A stretch of DNA of 64,000 bases from Amphiduros pacificus (lineage: Eukaryota; Annelida; Polychaeta; Phyllodocida; Hesionidae), in contig OX439005.1 in NCBI GenBank assembly GCA_949316495.1, positions 3,691,001-3,755,000 of the forward strand. Reading direction: 5' to 3'. Made by a program: the position numbers and the translations under genes. Below the pieces are notes generated by a model that was not told the DNA's origin, did no database searches, and worked only from the letters and a program-made list of their open reading frames with translations. This document shows positions 12,522 to 26,100 of the stretch, one piece after another (positions within the stretch are counted from its first letter, which is position 1; every line of letters starts with the position of its first letter).

Positions 12522-14197
12522 TCACAAATCTTGTATACAGAACTTGGCGATGAGAATCACGTGGTCCGACGACACAGCCTCGTTAGGTAAAAGTCCTGCT
12601 TTCTTAATCTCAGACTCTATAGGAAGTCCCAACTTTGACACCAATTTGAGCTTTTTCTCCTTAACATGAGTCATGACCATTTGCCCATTTCTGTATTTCA
12701 CCTCTTTTGATCTGACTCCATAAAAAATATAATCTAATGTCGCTTTACAAAAATTATGATGTGAGGTGACCTCAGACTCAAAGTGGCCGTGATATTTGCG
12801 ATAATGACTGTAAACTGAGCAGAGTTGGAGTTTATGGGACAGAGTACCTCCGCCCTGGGTGTACAGGTCCTCAGTGCTGGTCTCGCTTTGAGTGCTTGAA
12901 GGGCGTGCACAGGATGGAGACCCTGCTATTATGTGCTGTAGTGGAGGCATTATGTGGGAATCTTTTGAGGGCCCAGGGATGGAGTCGTTTGATGAGGGCC
13001 CTGGGAGGGTATTATTTGATGAGGGCCATGGGAGGGTATTATTTGATGAGGGCCCTGGGAGGGTATTATTTGATGAGGGGCCCTTGATGGAATCATTTGA
13101 TGAGGGTCCTTTGATGGCGTCATTTGATGAGGGCCCTTTGATAGAGTCGTTTGATGAGGGCCCTGGGAGGGTATCATTTGATGAGGGTCCTTTGATGGAG
13201 TCATTTGACGAGTGCCCTGGGAGGGTATCATTTGATGAGTGCCCTGGGAGGGTATCATTTGACGAGTGTCCTTTGATGGAGTCATTTGATGAGGACCCTG
13301 GGTTAGAGTCATTTGATGAGGGTCCTTTGATGGAGTCATTTGATGATGGCCCTGAGACAGGGTCAGTTAATGATTCTACAGTATTTTCTCTGTCCACTTC
13401 TGGACAGTCAGAATCTGAAGCGCCCTCTGCTGACATTATGGCTGACTTTACATGTCCACCATCACTCATTGTTGCTTCACTTTCAGTGATATCCGAGTTC
13501 ACGTTTTGATCTGCATCACTCTCGGAGACCTCTCCTTCCTCCTGCGATGTTACTGCCTCATCTCTGGCAGATTTTAGCGCCAGTTTCTGTTCCCTCAACC
13601 TTTTAGCAGCCTCCTTGAGTCTGTCCTTCCTCAGTCTTTCCGCCACTTGCCCTATGTACTGACACTGATCTGTGATGCCAAGCCAACGCGGAATCAGCTC
13701 TCGGCCTATTATCTGACCGAAGTACCCCCCCTCCGACTGCCCCGACACAGCCGCCCTCGGCATCCCCTCATAACGCATCTTTCCCTCCACCATCAGCCTG
13801 TATAATGGCCCACATGGCTCAGAGTTGTAATCGCCACACATTATCACAGGGTGGTAGCGGGGCTTGTCCGCTGTCTGATTATTTGGGTCTTCGTGACACG
13901 CCAGTCTGTCTACTTCTGCCAGCATCATCATCAGCTGGGCCAGTTTAATATCTCCTCTTTTGGTATTGAACAGCAAGTGAGTATTTGCAACGACCACTCG
14001 CAGATTCTTGGCAGGTTTTCCGTTAGATTTAATCGGTGTTAGTTTGACGATCAAAGCCACGTTGTCACGATCCAGATTCCCTCCTTTACGATATTCCAGA
14101 GGAACGGCCTCCTCCAGGTTAAACCTGGATTTCTTGAAGAAGGTGGCACAGCCATCCTCCTTGTCACCAGTTCTCTGCTTGTACATTCCCACATAAC
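12522..14197 (-). CDS. ANGEL last coding exon (C-terminal half of the EEP domain)
   Basis: Starts at acceptor CAG|GTTATGTGG and runs to the TAG stop at 12522. It begins YVGMYKQRTGDKEDGCATFF and contains the NTHLLFN, GDYN and final SDH motifs. Between GDYN and SDH the family normally has a short loop; here there is a stretch of more than 200 residues with an acidic segment and the 9-residue repeats described separately. Plus-strand frames across 12892-13509 are antisense shadows of that repeat. Confidence 0.93.
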
Positions 14198-17100
14198 CTG
14201 AAATATAGACATAGATATCATTAGGTTGGCCTCACTTTTATGTTGACCAATTTTTAACTTCTTACACTTCTGAAACTGGGACTAATTCAGACATATTCAG
14301 GCAAAAAAAAAAAATTCTGATAAGATGCCCTTAAATATAGGATGGGGGTAAATTATTTCCTCATTATTTTTTTATTATTTGATTTCCTTATTATTTTTTA
14401 TTATTTGTCAAGTGATAAAATATATTGAGAATGGATATATTTTAAATGACATTATAACTGAGACTATGTCTTTTCATCTTGAAAGTCAAAAAAAAAGCTT
14501 TAGGGAAGCTGGTTTGAACTTGGTTGGTCAGAAACAAGCTTTTTTTTGAGGCCTCATTAAATTGATGTGATGCACACAGATGTACCAGATAAATTTACCT
14601 CTCAACTATATTTTCAAAGTTTAACATCATAGTTATCTTAGAGAATAGTAATAACATAAATACTGGTGTTTGGAATATGACCTTGCCCTGTTGCCCGAAA
14701 CAAGTAACTTTTGGACAGGACCAGCTAGTTTGGAAATATATTTGAACTATTTTCAATTATTTGACTGATAAAAATGGGCTTTCGGCAAGCAATTTTCAAA
14801 CAAAATTTCACACAATGCAAAAGCTTACCCTTTGCATGAAGCTTGGGTCTGAAGAATGTATTGAAGTGAACGTTGTGAACTTCCTGCATACACAGCACCT
14901 AGAACAACCAGCCTCAATTATAACACACAAATACACATAAAATCAGTAATTTTATATATCATAAAATGTACATTATCATATATGTACATTATCATATATG
15001 TACATTATCATATATGTACATTATCATATATGTACATTATCAAATATGTACATTATCGTATCTGTACATTATCGTATCTGTACATTATCGTATCTGTACA
15101 TTATCGTATATGTACATTATCGTATATGTACATTATCGTATATGTACATTATCGTATATGTACATTATCATATTTGTACATTATCATATTTGTACATTAT
15201 CATATATGTACATTATCAAATATGTACATTATCAAATATGTACATTATCATATATGTACATTATCGTATCTGTACATTATCGTATATGTACATTATCATA
15301 TAAGTACATTATCATATATGTACATTATCATATGTACATTATCATATTTGTACATTATCATATTTGTACATTATCATATATGTACATTATCATATATGTA
15401 CATTATCATATATGTACATTATCATATATGTACATTATCAAATATGTACATTATCATATATGTACATTATCGTATATGTACATTATCGTATATGTACATT
15501 ATCGTATATGTACATTATCATATATGTACATTATCATATATGTACATTATCATATATGTACATTATCATATTTGTACATTATCATATATGTACATTATCA
15601 TATATGTACATTATCATATATGTACATTATCATATATGTACATTATCAAATATGTACATTATCGTATATGTACATTATCGTATCTGTACATTATCGTATC
15701 TGTACATTATCGTATATGTACATTATGATATATGTACATTATCATATTTGTACATTATCATAAATGTACATTATCATATTTGTACATTATCATATATGTA
15801 CATTATCCTACATATACATTATCATTGTGTACAGCATCACATATGTATAATTATGATAACATACATATAGGAAGTAGTGTCTATTTTAGTTTACAAATTA
15901 TCGTTAATAACTTCTTTTTTTTCACAGAAAGGTTTTATTTCTGCATCCATTCTTGACACATATTGCAAAGCTCAGACTGAAGCTAGGCCCCAGAGCTAGA
16001 GTGCTTACATCGGGACTGTGTTGGAGTATCTCCTCGAGAAGGTTGTGGCTTCTATACTGCCAGCTGAGCACATGACGGTTCCAATGGGGGTACAGGTGGG
16101 GATGCATCTCCAGCAGGTCCTGAGACAATACGTTATATGACGCCACGGTGAACGTCTTATTAGCCCTCAGGCTGCCACTGGTCGCCAGCTTCTTCTGGCC
16201 CCACTCCGTATGCTCCCACGGACGCTGACGCAATGTTCGCCCTGATAAAAAATAAAACATATCACATTCTAATCTTGGGACTTCTTCTAACATATTGTTT
16301 CTTACATTGTAAGGTGAAGACATATTGACAATAGAACAAAGACATACCACACACAAATAACTCATTAAAAGGATGGTTGAATACTGCCTTAAAAAGTGAA
16401 CTTGGACACTAAATGCTCTTTTGATATGGACCAAAGGTTAGCTCAAATCATAGAATGTAAGATTCTGTTTATAATTTTTCCTTAACTTCTCGGAAAAGGC
16501 TATAAATTACATCAGGTTATGTATCTAATCCCAATGTAAAACTGCTGCACATTTCTGTGTTAAAAAATACTTCCAGTCAATCTTTCTTTGTAAATGATGT
16601 ACATTTTACTCTTTTGAAAATTAGGATTTGAAAGTGTACATTTAAATAAAAAATCTTTTTCTATCTAGCCATTGTTTACCATTTAGTACAGTTCCGATTT
16701 CAGTTACAGCAAATTCTTAAGTTCACATATTGAACGTGTAAAGTGTAAAGATACTTTTCTGTTCTTTCTTGATAAAAAAAAACAGGAGAATATTTTGAAT
16801 AAGCTGTTGCCAAGGTAATACAATGTACTTGCTAATCTTACCCATTTGTATGTTGATTTGATGATCCACCAGATATTTCACTCAGACAATAATGCACTAC
16901 ATTCTTGTTGCTATGGACCATTGTGACATCATACTACTGATGATGTCATAATACAACACAACTGATATGAACCTCACAACTGAAACATTTCCTGCCACTA
17001 ATGAGTTTCCTGCAGAAACCTATATTGTAGTACTTAACCCCTAAGGGACTAGGCTATCTTAATTTTGTTGACTGGCAGGACTAACCAATTTTTATCTGGT

Positions 17101-20100
17101 CTAGTGTATCTACATACTAAATTAATAAAATTTATAATCATGGTTATTAAATATGCTTAATGAAATGCTGAGGTCAAAAGTTCATGATTAAGGCAGTCTG
17201 ACGTCATTATCATGATTACATTGTAACAAGTTGCAGCCCTTCAGAATGTTACAAATGACGTTATCAAGCCAGAACAATGGGGACGTCAACGTCCTTCCCG
17301 TTCGTTTCCGGTGGTGGACGTTGCCGTCCTTCCCGTCCGTTAGGGGTTAATGGACATAAGACAACCAATTCTCACTATTTCAGTGGGCCAAGCTGCCACT
17401 TGGTGTGTTAAAACTCTGTCATGCATGGCGAAACTCTGCATGCCAATTTAATAAAATTTGTAACGATGATTATTCAATATGCTCAACAAGTATTGGGGTC
17501 AAAAGTTTATGATCCAAGCTATCTGATGTCATTACCAGGATTACATAGTAACAGGTTGCTACCCTTCAAAATGTTACAAAATTACTTCATAAAGCTAGAA
17601 CAATGGGGGTGTTAAAATCTTTCTCATCCGTTGCCAGTAGTGGATGTTGACATCTTTCCTGTCCTTTAAGGGTTAATCAAGTGCTTTACAAAGCAAGAAC
17701 CTTACATGCTTCTTTGTTCTTCCTCCGACCTCTCCCTTGCTTGGCTGGGTTGGTACTGCCACTTGATTCACTGTGGGGGGTCTGCGATGGTGCATATTTT
17801 TTGGGCTTTTCTTGCAAATACTGATGATTCCCACTTGTTGGAGGGGTTGGAGATCTTTCCACATTTTGTGCTTGTCCAAGATGCCTGAAATGTAAATTTT
17901 AGTCCATGAGATAACAGGAAGGAACAAAATGTAAGCAAATTTTTAAATGTTGGGCATCCATAAATATTTATCCTCGTTTCACACTTTGATATACCTAGCT
18001 TTACTAGGCCTTTTCAATACAGGCCTAGCGATAACGCTACCAATTGTCGTACTATTTGGGCGCTAATGAATATTAATGAGCTAGATATTCGAGTTACTTC
18101 CACGTTTTGTGCACATGCTGTCTTACTGAAAGGCTATAATTACGTCATCGCATCGTGCACGTGCTGTTGGATACATTCAGGGGGCGGGGCTAATGGAACG
18201 GGCCTATTTGATCTTATCTGATTGCATAATCGGAGAGGGTGTTATACTGAGCCTGATGCAAAGGAGAGTAACTTTGATATAAAATTAGATATATGTGTTT
18301 CATGTGAACAGATATGATTTTGTCTATCACTAAAAACCATTGAGAAGCACTGAAACTATGCAAAATGCATTTGGAGACAGACTATTCCCTAAGTTGAAAA
18401 GTCTTTAGACCGGGAGGTACGGGAGATTTATTTACCTGTCTGAGTGCAAAAGGTTTGAGGGTGGTTTCTAGCATGAAATTTTGTCTAGTTTTCAGAAATC
18501 CATTTCTTAAGTGTCACCGATGATGCGAACAGTGTGAAAAATTACGTTTTTTACCGTAAAGTCACAAAAATAAGAGATATTTACCCGAAAACTGATTTTA
18601 TTTATATTTCCGTCAAAAATGACTCAATCTCTTCAATATTGGCATCAAAATGTTTGTATTGATGAGAACAATATGTTAAAAAATGTTAGAAATTTTTTTA
18701 AGAAAAAGTATATGCAAAAAAATGGCATAATATACCATTTTTCATATGAAAAATGGCAAAAAATGTCAAATATTTGTTAAGAAGTTTGTCTGAAACTACT
18801 TTATTATGTGTATGCAAATGATTTTAAGATTTTTTCCAACTCAGAATTTTGTCTAGTTTCTGAAAATAATTTTCTTAACTCGGTCAGATGATGCGTTCAA
18901 GTAAAAAATAACGTTTTTTATCGTTAAGTCAAAAATAGTAGGTTCTTCACCCGAAAACAGGTTTTATCCATATTTCCGTCAAAAATGGTATAATCTCTTC
19001 CATATTGGTATCAAAATGTTTGTATTAATTAGTAGAATATGATAAAAATGTTAACAAATATCAATAGATAAAGTATATATACATTAATGTGACATAATAT
19101 ATCTTTTATATATATCTGAATAGTAAAAAAACATCATATTTACTAGTATGTAGACAAGAGTTTTATTTACATTTACATAAGGTGTTTTTGATATCACACA
19201 TCAATCATGGCTGTGTTTTTGTTAGATTCATATGCATATTACTATGACACCAAATATCAACAATGCAGAGGTTATATCACATTTGATATGTTCTAAATAC
19301 TAAATAGTAATCATTTCCCATTGCAATACATATCTAGTATGAAAGTTTATTTCTATTAGCATGACATATTAATGGCTTCAACATTAGCCATTTTATTAGA
19401 ACATTTAATTATTATGTACCTTCCTAGTTCTCATCTTCAGATTCATCTGATGAGGAGCAGTAGTTCTGATTCTGCTCTGGCTCCTCTGGCTCCTCTGGCT
19501 CCTCTGGACTGTCTGTGTCATTGACATGTTCACTGACACACTGTGGCAGTTCATCTCCCTCAATCCACACAAGTTGATACTGTCCATCCTCAATTTTCCA
19601 TCCATGGTTGACTGGATTCCAGCTGCATGGTTGAATGTGGAGAGAGCCTTTCCACATGGCAGCCACAAAGTTTGCTCTCTTCACCTTCTGGACCAACACT
19701 GGCTGTAATGGAGGGAACCCACTTGGCTCAACCTTCTTGATCTTGGACAATGGCTGTGCCTGACGACTGGGCGAGAACTTGGAACATCACATGCCTGGCC
19801 TCGTTCACACTTGATAGACGAGGCTTGCCATACATAGCACAGACATATCTCTCCATTTGTTTATGGAGCTCTTGAGAGACAGACTCTGACTCTCCCAGTT
19901 GTCCAAATGCCTCCATGAAAACTTCACTCTGCTCCATCTTGGCCAGTGGTCTCAACTTGGCTTTTCTAACAAATGCTGCTGTGTAGTCTGACCCTGTAAA
20001 TGCATGGAAGCCTGGCAGAGCTTTGCACAGTGCTGGCCCAAGGTTCTCTGCAAGTGATGTCACATCCACATAGCGTCTTGTATTGTTGCTGCTTTTTCCA

Positions 20101-23100
20101 ATATCAAGCCATATATGGAGGGGTAGCTTTGAGGCCAGTGCAAGCATGATAATGAGGATGTCTGTGTCATCACAGCGAACTGTGACATTTGTGTCCCTGT
20201 CATTTTCTGCAACATGCTTCAGATGCCATGCCAGACGTGTGTCAGCCTCGTCATGATCACACTTGAGGGATGGACAGTCTTGCCGGGTCACATTTCCACT
20301 TGCAGATGTGAACTCCCAGGCTTGGTCCTCCAGGCCAGCATAAAGTGTATGCTGGTTCAAAAGATCAGCATGTTCTTTCCTTTGCCAGTCATTTATCAGA
20401 AAGTGGAGCAATGACTTCTTGTATTTACCAATCTTCAACAAGTCTTGAAATTCTCTTGGGACCTTCTGGCTAGGACCAGTGATGACATATTCTGCATCCG
20501 CCTCTGTATTGCCTTGTCCTCGGTTGGCATGTTCCATATCTTTGATGCTGGGAGCATCCCAGTAGGCATCACACACAAAGTCCACTCTACTTGTTGTAAT
20601 GATTCTCTTCAGGATTGCTGTGGATAGGTCTCCATATGTACTGTGTGATCCTACCATGCTCTGCAGCACAAATATAGCATCATACAAAGAGGCTTGCACT
20701 GTTGCAGGAGGCTGTGTGTCCACTCTATTGACCAGACCATGCATGAGTTTGGATTTTTCCGTCTTGTGCCTGCTTCCATCCACATGGCCTAATGCCATGG
20801 GAACTGGGGTCAAGGGATAACCAAGGACAACTTTTAGGTCCAAATCTTGATTGACTGATAGGTAGAGAAGTCTGCCAAAGAGGTCTCTTGTTCCAGTCAG
20901 CTTTAAGATGCGTCTGTCTTTTTGGGGAAATTTCATGGCTGCTGAGGCAAAGTTCTCTACCTTCCTCCTTTTTATTGGCCTCATGAATCTTTTGGGATCT
21001 TGAAAACATTCCTTTCGAAATTCCCCACACCACTGATCACCTTTTTCCCTGCAGCAGAGAAGGTCTTGTGTTACACTCTCTTTGGCAGCTTTACCTGATG
21101 TCAGGCAAAATAGTCTGTTCTCATTCCTGTCAAAGGGATTCAGTGTGTCCTTGATGTGGTCTATGACCTGAGTGAGATCTTTGTTATCTCTTTCTATTCT
21201 GTGACTCTTTCTCTCTTGTGAACAGTCCTCCTTTTGCTTCAGTCCAGCCATATCCAGCAGAATGCTCATTACCTCACTTCTAGCTGCATGAGCAACAGTC
21301 CACCTCCTCCTATACTCCTCTGAGTTGCAGAAAGCAGTAATCCCACTCTTCCTTGAGGCAGCATCAACATTTATTGTGCTCTCCAATGTCTGGTCAACTG
21401 GCAGTCTGGCAAAAGACTTTGTGGTTCTTTTCACTGCGAGAGCTCCTGATGCCAGAGAATCATGAATTCCAGGGTGGGTTCTCTCCATGTTCAGCAGGTT
21501 GAGGTGGAAAAGCACTCCATACCTGGCATAGTTGGGCCTATTTGCCATGAAGAAGACAGAGCACATCTCTCCCAGACAATACACATAGAGCTCAACATTG
21601 TTTGTCCTTGTTGCTCTGCTGAAGAGTAGGTATAGTTCCACCAGGTCAACATATATGATCCAGAACTTGGCATTGGCTCCATGTTCTCCCTGCCGTGTGA
21701 GCTCTGTGTACTCATCATATGCTTTCATCAAGTCATTGAAACATCTGGTCTTCTCAAATGCCTCCATGCTCAACAGGGAAGGTGACTTGTTGATCTCTTC
21801 CAAGGCCTTGACAAACTCATCTGACAAAGGCTGTGTCTGGCTTTCCAAAAACTTCCGGAAATGCAGTACATGGAATGCATTAGCCAGTATAGGATGAAGC
21901 CGCTTGCATCTATTGAAATGGTGCCCAGACAGAAATCCATTCAAGGACCCAGAAGCCAAAACTCCACATTCAACCAGAATCTGAGGCCCCCCAGATTCCT
22001 CTAGTATGTGACCAATGGATGCAAAGTAGGCCATGCATATGTGAAAAGCACCCAGGCATATGAATACATTGTCATAGGTGGGGGCTTCCTCTTGTTGAAT
22101 TTGCAGGGCAAGCTTGGCCACAGCCAGATCATATGTCACAATGGCATAGGTGTCCCCACATTCCTCAGCCACCTTCTGAGACCTTCTCATTGTTTCTGCA
22201 ACCACATCCAGCCTTGTTGGGGGTAGAGTGATATTCTCCATGTAGCCAACCACTTGGAGGGGAAGGTTGTCTTCTGAGAACTGTGCATTCCAGCCTACCC
22301 ACATTGGAACATCTTTCATAATTGCTGTAGACACCATCCACAAAATATCCCTATGATAAATAGTCAAAAGATTTGCTGGCTTTTGTGATTCTTTTATTTG
22401 AAATGCAAATTTTGTGATTTTTGGCTTTTTTCTGTATGGTTCAAGCGGCTTGTCCATTAAAGTCAGGGATCTTTTCTTTTTGGTGACAGTCCTCTCACCC
22501 TCAGCTGCTGGTTGCAATGGCTCCTCTACTTCTTCATGGGGTGTCTCAACAGTCTGGGATTTGTTTTGAACACAAATCCCAAATGTGTCATGCAGTGTGC
22601 CACTGCCTGAGAGAGTTTCTGTAAGCTCATCATAGTTGTCCCAGGCAGTGCCTGTAGCGAGATTCGGCTCTGCAACCAGACCGTCTGGAACCAAGCTTCT
22701 CCTCTGTGACACTCCCACTGCCAGATCTGTCTCAAGCTCCTCGGCTGTTGTGCAATGCAGTGGCCAAAGTGATTGAGGATTTCAACAATATTTTTGCTAC
22801 CAGATAGATGCTTGATAGCTATGCCCAGGGACAGATGTTTGGCTGGCTTTACAACTCCCCTTGTTGTGGAATAGATCATATCCTGAGCTATGGAGTTGGC
22901 ATATCGTTCAGCCCGGGAGTCATCATCTTGCTTCTTCTCTGATCCAGTGATCAGACAACGCAGAAAGTGTATCAACACTTCAGGTGTCTGTACTTGGCCC
23001 TTTTTAAAGTCTGGGGGACTGATGGGAGAGGGCAACTCTGGTGCTTGTAAAAGCTTCAGGATAATTTTTCTAATTTTCTGAGCACATTGAGTGATAATGA

Positions 23101-26100
23101 ACTTCTCTGAATTGGCATACTGCTTTGCAAGGTCTAATGCTTGTTTCAAATCTATATCTGTGTGATGAATGACATTGCCTTCTTTGTTACTTGCTTTAGA
23201 AAACTTAACTTCATTTCCAAATTTTGCCTGTAGTTTCTCCATTAAATTTTGTTTTTTGTAGCTATGTGATGTATGTTCTGCATCATCAAGTAGTTCACAA
23301 TAATGGCTATGTATAGATGACATATATTCTGGACGTTTGCTGTCGATCACATTTTGCTGAACATAATCTGCTATCATATCAAAACCTTTGCTGTGTGAGT
23401 CTCTAACCTGTGAGTATTCTGTAGTAGCTTTACTGTCCAATGATTTCTTTCTATCAGCTGATGCCAAGAAGGCCTTTCGTCATGAATGATGGTATCTCAC
23501 TTCCTTGGCCACAAAGTCAATGTCTCCATATTTTGCAGCAAATACCTGGTCTCCAAGGATTTGTGCTGCTTCTTTTATACTCTCCTCTCCTAACTTTGTT
23601 TCACATTTTCCTAATGTCTCATAATGTTGTTTCTTGACTAGACGGGCCTTTTGGCAAAATATACAAACTTGGGACACAACACCTGATGATGATGCAACTG
23701 GTGGAACATCTGTTGCAGACCTTAGTAGAATGCTCTGTCTTTTTTGGGCTGTTTCAGTGTCCTTGGCTGGTGTTTTCAATGATGGAATGGCAGTGAAGTT
23801 CTTGTAACATATGCTATGATAGCCATCAAATTGTGTGTATGTTGATGGTAAGCTCTCACAGATTTGTCCATATTTTGATGTCTTTATATTGGGCGTACAT
23901 ACCCTTGCTTCTTTTGCCTCCATTACCCTTGTCCAAGCTGTATCATCAAATGTTTTTATTGTGTCTTTAGAGGATTTACCAACATGTAGAATGCAGGTGG
24001 GTTTCTTTGGGGCACTTGCCATTTTGATTTCCAACCTGTAGTATGTGTGAAAATGAAATCTTTGTGATACACTCCCAATAACCAGTATGTTATAAAGGGG
24101 CCACGGGCCGTGGTGCAGTTGGTTAGAGCGCCAGCTTATTAGCACCAGTTCCTCTGTGGTGATCCAAAGGTCGTGGGTTCGAATCCCGGCCGTGCCGAGA
24201 TTGAACTCATGATACAATTTCACACATGAGCTGAGGCCCGTGCCTAAAGGGTTAACCCGTTGTCCTTGTAAATCTGTGACCGGGTGGGTTGTCATGTCAA
24301 GGACCTGCGACATGACAATTCAGTGAGGCAGCACTATATCTGTCACAAGTAGGTCTCATCACGAAGTGACTGAAATAATGTTGAAAGTGATGTAGAACCC
24401 CAAACAAACAAACAAACAAAAGTATGTTATAAAAAGTCAGTTAAATATGTTCTATTATAACAAAAGAGTAAAGACAGGTTTCAATCTAATGTACTGGATA
24501 ATACTGCTATTCATTATTGTGTAAACCATTTATATCTTAGGTTAAACTTTGCTACAAATGATTAGGCCACTTTTGTAGTTGACAACAATGTAATATTAAC
24601 AAATTAGTCATGTTTATTTACCTGTAATTCTATAAATCCTCTGTATGATCTGAGAAAATTGTCACTAACAAGTCACTGTTGAATGCACAGATGCTTATGT
24701 AATCAAAATGTAGGTCAATCCTCAATTACATCAATACATAGGTGGCACTACTGACACCATTCAGAACACCAGGTAGCACCACCTGTAGACTACTCTGACA
24801 TTGTTCTATCTAAACCAAAAGTTTGCTTTTATTGTCTCATCTAATTACTAGCATCTATGCGGTCATTGCATAATCTGGAGGAAAAATGAAAAAAGTGCAC
24901 TTTGCTGAAAAATCAGATTCAAATTTGATGATATGGTAAATTATATTTTTGACATAGAAAACACCATCTGACCCATTAAAAAATATATTTGTGGACTACA
25001 CAATATTATAGATTAAAACAAATCATAAACTAGTTTCCATTCACATAATGAAATAGTTTCAGACTAACTTTTTGAGAAATATGAACGTTTTCCACTATTT
25101 TTCTTAAGTAAAATAATATATTATGTCACCTTTATGGATATACTGTATATTTTGATATTTGTTAACATTTTTATCATATTCTACTAATTAATACAAACAT
25201 TTTGATACCAATATGGCAGAGATTGTCCCTTTTTTTACGGAAATATGGATAAAACCTGTTTTCGGGTGAAGAACCTACTATTTTTGACTTAACAATAAAA
25301 AACGTTATTTTTTACCTGAACGCATCATCTGACCGAGTTAAGAAAATTATTTTCAGAAACTAGACAAAATTCTGGGCTAGAAAAAATCTTAAAATCATTT
25401 GCATACACATATTAAAGTAGTTTCAGACAAACTTCTTAACAAATATTTGACATTTTTTGCCATTTTTCATATGAAAAATGGTTTATTATGCCATTTTTTT
25501 GCATATACTTTTTCTTAAAAAAATTTCTAACATTTTTTAACATATTGTGCTCATCAATACAAACATTTTGATGCCAATATTGAAGAGATTGAGTCATTTT
25601 TGACGGAAATATAAATAAAATCAGTTTTCGGGTAAATATCTCTTATTTTTGTGACTTTACGGTAAAAAACGTAATTTTTCACACTGTTCGCATCATCGGT
25701 GGCACTTAAGAAATGGATTTCTGAAAACTAGACAAAATTTCATGCTAGAAACCACCCTCAAACCTTTTGCACTCAGACAGGTAAATAAATCTCCCGTACC
25801 TCCCGGTCTATTTCAGAATTGGCTCCAGTGACTTTCTGAGTATCTATGGTTTTGGCTTCAAAATGATGCATTTGTACAAGACTGGAACATGCAATGACCA
25901 GTAAGGGGGGCAAATGGTCACCACAATGTTGGGGAACATAATGCTAATTTATGCCTTCTTTGACTAAACATAAGACATATCAACACTCACCTGCCCCTCC
26001 CCCCAAAATGTATTATAAATACAGATCTCAGTGCAGTAATTTATTTCTTTCAATAATTTCAGTTAACTAGGCCAGGACACGTCATGATTTGAGGGTAGAC

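Larger units (their letters stand above)
18408..25808. mobile_element. 7.4 kb DNA transposon with ~700 bp terminal inverted repeats, in ANGEL intron 1
   Basis: The ends GACCGGGAGGTACGGGAG (left) and its complement (right) are flanked by TA on both sides, a candidate TA target duplication. The inverted repeats run ~18408-19107 and ~25113-25808 and are highly similar. Inside, on the minus strand, is one decayed multi-frame gene (19424-24022). A SINE (24097-24420) later inserted between that gene and the right terminus. The superfamily is not recognised: TA duplication alone is not diagnostic, and the encoded protein is not a classical DDE transposase that I can identify. No polymerase, integrase or capsid-like segment was seen. 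Confidence 0.85.

Noticed and set aside
12892-13509. 205-codon plus-strand ORF opposite ANGEL
   Set aside because: Antisense shadow of the 27 bp coding repeat; the minus strand carries the EEP motifs.
14966-15870. Several long Tyr/Ile-rich ORFs in all three plus frames
   Set aside because: A 16 bp repeat with no stop in any register leaves every frame open; it lies in an ANGEL intron on the other strand.
23480-23482. In-frame TGA in the transposon gene as a selenocysteine codon
   Set aside because: No SECIS-like context could be shown and two other frame lesions are present downstream, so a plain nonsense change is simpler.
24097-24190. tRNA gene candidate
   Set aside because: A and B boxes are present, but it is the head of a SINE with a body, a (CAAA)n tail and a 13 bp target duplication.
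18408-25808. Polinton/Maverick element
   Set aside because: Long inverted ends fit, but at 7.4 kb there is no polymerase B, integrase, packaging ATPase or capsid-like gene.
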